DNA of 64,000 nucleotides, from the NCBI GenBank assembly GCA_001414485.1, contig LLEY01000082.1, positions 213,048 to 277,047 on the forward strand, written 5' to 3'. The notes under the pieces were generated by a model that was not told the DNA's origin, searched no databases, and saw only the letters and a list, made by a program, of their open reading frames with translations. Positions 58,662 to 64,000 of the stretch are shown here, in pieces. The DNA is from Calycina herbarum (Eukaryota; Ascomycota; Leotiomycetes; Helotiales; Pezizellaceae). Every line of letters begins with the position of its first letter. Position 1 is the stretch's first letter. Made by a program: the position numbers and the translations under genes.

Positions 58662-60212
58662 AGATAGTTAGTTTATAAATTTCCTACTTAGGAAGAGACG
58701 ACTTAGCGAGTCGACTTAGAAGAACAGCTAGCTGGGAAATACTTATCTACACAGCAGTTTTTATACCGTTGTACTCTAATTCAGGTTGGAGGCTAACTAG
58801 ATTTCGCACGTGTTGGAAACATGAGAAGGCTGCTGCAAAAGGAGTTGTTCTTTTTCTACCTCTTTAGTCATGACTTTCACTTCATCGTAATTCGCATTTT
58901 ATGATCTCTTCTCTCAACTTGCACTGAATTAAATCTCTCGATAGGTCATCGCAAACATTCTTAACATTCCGTCGCAACAGAAGGCGAGCAATTGTATTTA
59001 GCAATGGACGAGTCGACCTACCAGCAAGGATGATGATCGAGTCTCTCGTACTCTCCCCAGGTTAAAAGTCCAGCTCTCCTTTAGAACAACTCTACTTTTG
59101 AACGTATAATTCATCCATACGTTCGAGAGATCAACCGCAGTCACAATTACCTCTGCGCTCCCCTCTTCTTTCTACTGATCTAATTTTCTTTTTTCCGGCC
59201 GCAACAAATCCAGCACCCTCGGCGAGCCTCTTCTTCGATGCAAAATCCAAATCATAACCGTGTTAAAATGCCGTTAGAGGATAGCCTCATTAGCTCCCAA
59301 TTATATCAAATCTAACACCCTCGACGACCTTCTTAACCATCTTCGATCCACCACCCGCCTCAGCAACTTATGTTCCTCCACTCTAACGCTCCACACACTC
59401 TCGAGACTGGCCAGCACATCACAGTGGAGCATCTACTACTTCAATCATAACTATACCCCCTCGACGCACGATGCCCCTAGAGAAGACAGTTGGCCCTGAT
59501 GCCCATCTACGTTGCGGACTCTCTCTTGTCAGGAACGTTCAAACTAACAGTCCTGGAATTACAAATTCTAAATCCACACTCGCCAATATCCAAACATACA
59601 TCCAAAACACAACAGGAAGCACAACTAACATCTCCACCACATCAAGCCTCGCCACATCGACCACGAGGAACCTATAATTTTTTGGGAGTCTGTAGCATAA
59701 TTATCCATTAGTCTGGCTAAGATGCTTTCGGGGTACATACTTAGTTCTTAAATCCATGGAGGTTGGCGTGGAGTGTAGAGGCTCCTGTTTCAAAAGGGAA
59801 TTTGTGTCCGCTACGGATATCGAACTCTGAGTGTGGTGTTTTGAGTTTATATTGGAGAGCTTTGTGGTTTTTGAGTTTATGAATATTGATTCTTGAAATC
59901 TAGGTATTGTAGTCATGGAAATGAAATGACAGCGTACGTCATTTATTTATTTATTTGTTTTCGTACTTGTAATGTTATAACTTCTGTTGTTGATTCTTCC
60001 TGGTAAATTGGCAGTTATTAAATCGATAATCGAGTCTCTATCTGTTGCTCGTGACATCCATTAACTCCCCCGCCGCCCCCCCACCTCAAGTAAATATAGA
60101 GTGTATAGACATTTAGTATAACACAGCGGCCGTGTGCTTATATTTAGTTTAGGGGGGGGGGGGGGAATTGTGAGCGAGAAATAGTCTTGGCATTGTTCAC
60201 TTTCTATTTCTA
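58662..60212. other. Normal-composition DNA, no convincing gene
   Basis: CpA and TpG frequencies are normal, so this is host-like sequence without RIP. Short ATG frames exist: 59471-59677 (+, 68 aa, Thr/Ser-rich) and 59701-59916 (-, 71 aa). None shows a recognisable domain, and they overlap frames of equal size. A (attt)4 run is at 59940-59957 and a run of 14 G at 60152-60165. Confidence 0.5.
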
Positions 60213-61873
60213 CTTGGGCAAGTATTACTTGAACCCTCTTCAGCTCGTCACCACTTTTTAGTATAGAATTAGCACCAAAACTAACCGATTTCTACCCCAA
60301 CACCTACTTTTCACTTCACAATTAATTGACAACCACAACACCAAAATGGCCAAAAAAACAAGTCAAAGGGCCGTGCCCCACGCATATATAAGACTTCCCG
60401 GCGTGAGGTCCCTATCTGGCAACGTACTCAAATTGTTAGTAGAATTGGACAGAATACCAACAAGGCAGAGTCACTTAGATGGGCAGGCAGGGATGACGAG
60501 TCCTACCCTGTTTCTCTAGATGGCGTAAGGGATATTAGAAGGAGGGCTAAGCAGAACGCTGCACGTACTCGGAACGGAAATACAAGGGGTCAACATCTTA
60601 ATATACCCTCCAACGTTGAATCTAAGCCTCGTGGACACCCCCCAATTAAGCTTACCAAGGAGTTACGTCAACGCATCATAGACAAGGTTACAAGTAATAG
60701 AGAGGAGCGCCGGAAGACAAATATCACACACCTTTGCAAGCTTGGTCTCTAGGGCAACGACAACAAGAACGAGAACCTTTTAGAGTCCTCTTTTCAACAA
60801 GCCTTATACGACGCTGGTTACTCCTTTATACGAGGAGGAGTTAAGCCCAAACTTAACGAGGTTATTATAAAACAACGAGTTAAGTTAGCTAAGATACTCC
60901 TTAACATAGACGTCTCCCAACTTATATAGATAGACGCTGCTTCCTTACGTATAGAGCTTCACGATGGTCTAGACAGGTGCTGGCAGAAGGAGGACGAGTA
61001 CTATTACAAGGACGTACGGTCAGAGACAGTAAAGAGGTATTCCGACGGACAGTTCTTTGGTGCTATCTGCCTTAGCCAATAGAGAGGTCCTTACCATATC
61101 TACGAGCTAGAGACAGTCTAAGAAGTTAAAGATGCGGAGGCACATTTTGCTGAGGCTAATACAGCTTGGTTACATCATGCAGAGAGGGAGTTTTGGAGGC
61201 TGGAACAGGCGAAAGAGGACTACTAGGCTAGTAGAGGACGTAGGGTACCTGGAAAGTGGGCAGAACTATATACCTACCTTCATAAACAAGCATATAAGAG
61301 GGGGGACAGGGGTAAGGGAGGGGTGGATTTCTACCGGCTTTGTAAGGGGTATCTTAAGCTAAAGCTTATACCTTAGTATAAGGAGTTGAAGAGGTTAGGG
61401 AGAGGAAAGCAGATGCGTCTTGTTATGGATAATACTGGCCCACACTCTTATAGAGTAACTAAAGAGGTATTATACTACTACTCTGTGTAGAGGCTCCTTC
61501 ACCCTCCCTAATCTCCTGATATAAATGCTATAGAACAGATATAGAGGTATATAAGGGTCCAGCTACGTAAGAGAAAAGTACAGCCAAAGAACAAGGAGGA
61601 TCTTCAGCGTATGTGGATTAAGGAGTGGAAGCGAGTTCCTCAAAGGGTGATAGATAAGGTGATTATAAATCTTAGAAAGACTCTTCAGAAGGTGGTCAAG
61701 CATGGTGGGGATAATGATTTCCATGGATAGAGCTTTAATTTCTACTACTTTTCATAAAAAAACACCCATTTTTGCATTATATATAAGTGATTGTAGTAAA
61801 AAGGGAGGTGGTGAGTATAGGCGAAAAATGAGCTGAAAATTAGCTGAGAGGGTTCAAGTAATACTTGCCCAAG
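60213..61873 (+). mobile_element. Tc1/mariner-like transposon, young and lightly RIP-mutated
   Basis: 1661 bp with TA duplicates at 60211-60212 and 61874-61875. The inverted ends of about 33 bp start cttgggcaagtattacttga and are nearly perfect. CpA is common, unlike in the older Tc1-like element at 11577-12987, to which it is not closely similar. It sits in host-like DNA. Confidence 0.92.
60346..61757 (+). pseudogene. Tc1-like transposase, disabled by a frameshift and C-to-T stops
   Basis: The ATG at 60346 is followed by a run of seven A. The downstream frame only fits if the run were eight, so there is a one-base loss at about 60352-60358. The remainder is one frame to a TAA at 61757. It contains a basic N-terminus, a helix-turn-helix region (about 60640-60780), IDAASLRIELHDG at about 60931 (first Asp), LVMDNTGPHS at about 61420 (second Asp) and SPDINAIEQIQRYI at about 61513 (Glu). 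Roughly ten stops are TAG/TAA, nearly all explained by C to T in CAG/CAA. All three catalytic residues remain. About 470 residues is long for the family. Confidence 0.82.
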
Positions 61874-63280
61874 TATACAAAAATAGAGGGAGAAGGTGTA
61901 TTACAGAATAAGCAATGCTAAGTAGCACTTGGCCTCTAATTAATTACCAACCTGGACATGTTTACTTATCCACATCTTCACTCATCTACATCTTCACTTC
62001 TACTTCTTCCCATAAGAAACAAGTCAAACAACAAACCAACAACTAACAACAACTACAACCCCTTAAAATGTTAAGACAATTAAGTGATATATATCATCTA
62101 TTACTAGCGTAGCTAACTCGCTTAATAGTACCAACGTAACCTTACCAAGTGCGTCCCCTAAAATAAATACCAAAGAGCCAAGGCTCTAGCCCCAGAAAAA
62201 CGTGTATGTTCCTTTCTGATTTTTATTGAGAGGAACCGAACCGACCTAACCTCAAATATCGCTCTAGGTTTTTGCTAGGCTTCTAAGCGTAAGTTGTATT
62301 TCCTTAAAGTGTTAGGTCATAACTTTAATGTTCTAAAGATATTAGAGAATGGATCTCGTTATCTCAGCAGGATTGGGATAATCGAGTTGGATCCGTAACT
62401 GGCTTATTCATTTTAGCTCGCCGTTGTCCTGCTGCTTGGCGGCTTCGCCTTCCTCTTGTTCTCGCACCAGGAGATTCTTTTGGACATACCATTTTCTTGG
62501 AACGTTTTGGTTTTCGGAAATCGCCGCCCAGGCTATTTTTGTTATTGCGTTGTGAGCTTGTGATAGTCCATCCGTTATAGCTCTATTTTTATCGATTATT
62601 GAAGAAAAGAAGCAAGATCGAATGAAATGAAAACAATTGGTTATGAAAATGGACTTGCCAATGCAGTTGGTGAAAAAGTTACGTACAGCTTCAGGACAAT
62701 CGTTATCCCACCTCACTTGAGGTAGACAATTGGCAGGGTATGGTGTGGGGATGGAATTGTTTGCAGCGTGGGATACAAGCAAGTCGAATTTTTCCAACAA
62801 TCATCCACGACCCTTTTGCCATGTGCAGAGTTTGTGTGACCTTCCCGAGCTAGCAATTGCCATATGAGTAAAACTGAGACGCCTGGTCACATCCGTACTG
62901 ATACTATGAAATGCTAAATAAATAGTGTCTGAATGGAGCGTAGCTTTCCCAAGCCAATTTTTCCCATTCCTCGCCGGAAATTTATTCAAAAAGCATCCAT
63001 ATCGTCGAGACCGTGGAATGATTCTCCTACGATTCGACCTCTGGAACGTCTATCCCTCGACCTGGACCAAAGGATCTACGGAACCCCCACTCAACACCTA
63101 GATAACCTGGGATCCTCACGCTCACGCAGACTGGGCGTTGTTGGTGGCTGTTTTCTCCCAATCCCCTGGCGGCAGCCTCACCAGGTACTTCGGCCCAAGA
63201 TGTTGATCCGACCAAGCCGTTGGTGACAGATACCGGCGAATGGGGGGTGTTTCGTAGCGGTACGGGAGTCGCGGGTACTT
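61874..63280. other. Host-like intergenic DNA; only weak frames
   Basis: Normal composition. A minus-strand open stretch at 62408-62800 has no ATG. It starts after a TGA and opens with TTG, so it could at most be an exon. A second ATG-less stretch, 62801-62989, lies in another frame. No domain is recognised. CA/AC-rich sequence (62000-62070) resembles a 5' untranslated region, but no gene follows it. Confidence 0.4.
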
Positions 63281-63514
63281 CTACAAGTGTCGTGCCTCAA
63301 AAATGCGGATACCCCACGCGGGAGACAGATGCTGGTCATAAGCATCTCCTCCAATAGGTTGTGGCCCTCTGGGATGACGATGTGTTCTGATATCGCGGTT
63401 TTTCTCCCCGGGAAGAAATGCATCTGGATGCCAGTATTGTTTTTGTTTTTGCGGTGTAGAGAAGTACCAATAGCCCGGCGGTTGAGAGTGGTTGACGACA
63501 ACTTTGTATCGCAT
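63281..63514 (-). CDS. Hypothetical small protein, 77 aa
   Basis: ATG at 63514, stop at 63281-63283. The composition looks protein-like (segments such as GYWYFSTPQKQKQYW, then HPRGPQPIGGDAYDQ), with many Pro, His and aromatic residues and no signal peptide or membrane segment. A longer overlapping ATG frame (63178-63660, -, 160 aa) competes for the same DNA. I do not recognise either. It could also be part of a larger spliced gene. Confidence 0.25.
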   Translation of the reverse strand: MRYKVVVNHSQPPGYWYFSTPQKQKQYWHPDAFLPGEKNRDIRTHRHPRGPQPIGGDAYDQHLSPAWGIRIFEARHL

Positions 63515-64000
63515 CTATTCGTGCCTCCTTGGACCAAGGGCGCCACAGGATCGGTGTACGGTATACGAAGTCGTGGGTACCGAGGGAAGGACGAAGTGAG
63601 GATATTCCGATATTCCGATATCCCGATATCCCCATCAAGGTTGCAGGTGGCCCGGATCATGCAATGGCGAAGAAGTTTGTAGGAGGCAAATGGTGGAAGT
63701 TGGTAGAATACTGGCAGTGATTAGAGTGATTACTACTTACTTATCCACTTACACTTACCCACTTAGGGCAGCCGCACCTCCGTCGACAACACAGCCTCGT
63801 CATTTCCTGGAGGCTGCGCGCTGCTGCTTGCTTGCTTGATTGTTCCAGCAACTCCCGCATATCATACATATACCATAAACAAGCGATCATATCGGATCTT
63901 GAACAACAAACCCAACCGCACCGCACCTCCACCTCCACCTCCACCTCTTCCCCTCTCAAACACCAAACCCTCCCCGCCTTCTCTCTCAAACACCCCCCCC
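63515..64000. other. Host-like region with short repeats
   Basis: Contains four 8-bp units of gatattcc/gatatccc at 63601-63632, an acttac/ttatcc-rich stretch near 63733-63765, repeated cacctc units at about 63924-63946 and a final run of C. It could be upstream of a gene beyond the window. No coding call is made. Confidence 0.45.

Noticed and set aside
62408..62989. Two adjacent minus-strand frames (130 and 62 codons)
   Set aside because: Neither has an ATG, they lie in different frames separated by a stop, and no splice pair or domain is convincing.
63178..63682. Three overlapping frames of 100-160 codons on both strands
   Set aside because: GC-normal DNA gives long chance frames here. Only the 77-codon frame at 63281-63514 was kept, at low confidence.

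Overview
The window looks like a transposon-rich, AT-rich block from a filamentous ascomycete (Pezizomycotina). The evidence is pervasive repeat-induced point mutation (RIP). In the repeats almost every CpA/TpG is converted to TpA, while CpG, CpC and CpT survive. Reading frames are broken mainly at former Gln and Trp codons (CAA, CAG, TGG to TAA/TAG). A single-exon F-box-type host gene fits the same group. Leotiomycetes is a plausible guess but not proven.

Positions 1-32545 are a deep nest. A chromodomain Ty3/gypsy element H (+ strand, its 5' half outside the window) carries two insertions of the same LTR family: A (979-9867, TSD GATAG) and B (15230-24135, TSD GTAAT). H also carries a solo LTR (TSD ATATA), a Tc1-like element and a pogo-like element. 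A and B each contain a pogo-like element of their own. H sits in another pogo element, P4. P4 also holds a 2.95-kb deletion-derivative LTR element (C) and is itself inside the gag of a further gypsy copy (D). D's LTR holds a 620-bp TRIM, and the adjoining gypsy fragment E holds a palindromic MITE.

Positions 32546-40432 hold a truncated Copia-type element (J) and a gypsy element (F) whose LTR and leader escaped RIP, with a solo LTR in its pol. Positions 40992-44665 are a two-gene PIF/Harbinger element with TSD TAA. An island without RIP follows, with an F-box-like gene (44822-46435, -) and a cluster of GC-rich hairpins. Positions 47153-58661 return to repeats: a short LTR, a pogo fragment, gypsy copy G (chimeric) and a 5'-truncated Tad-like LINE. 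Positions 58662-64000 are ordinary-composition DNA with one lightly mutated Tc1-like element (60213-61873) and no convincing complete host gene.

The most interesting signal is in the H/A/B/G gypsy family. Between the chromodomain and the 3' LTR, on the opposite strand, all four copies keep an accessory reading frame. Its six Cys (or RIP-derived Tyr) codons have the spacing C-x2-C-x6-C-x(9-11)-C-x2-C-x6-C of a fungal Zn2Cys6 DNA-binding cluster, followed by a Gln/Glu/Lys-rich coiled-coil-like stretch. The LTRs of the same family are conserved except for one ~80-bp cassette directly upstream of the TATA box. That cassette is an imperfect palindrome of unrelated sequence in different insertions. 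An element-encoded regulator paired with a divergent LTR target site is an attractive, untested reading.
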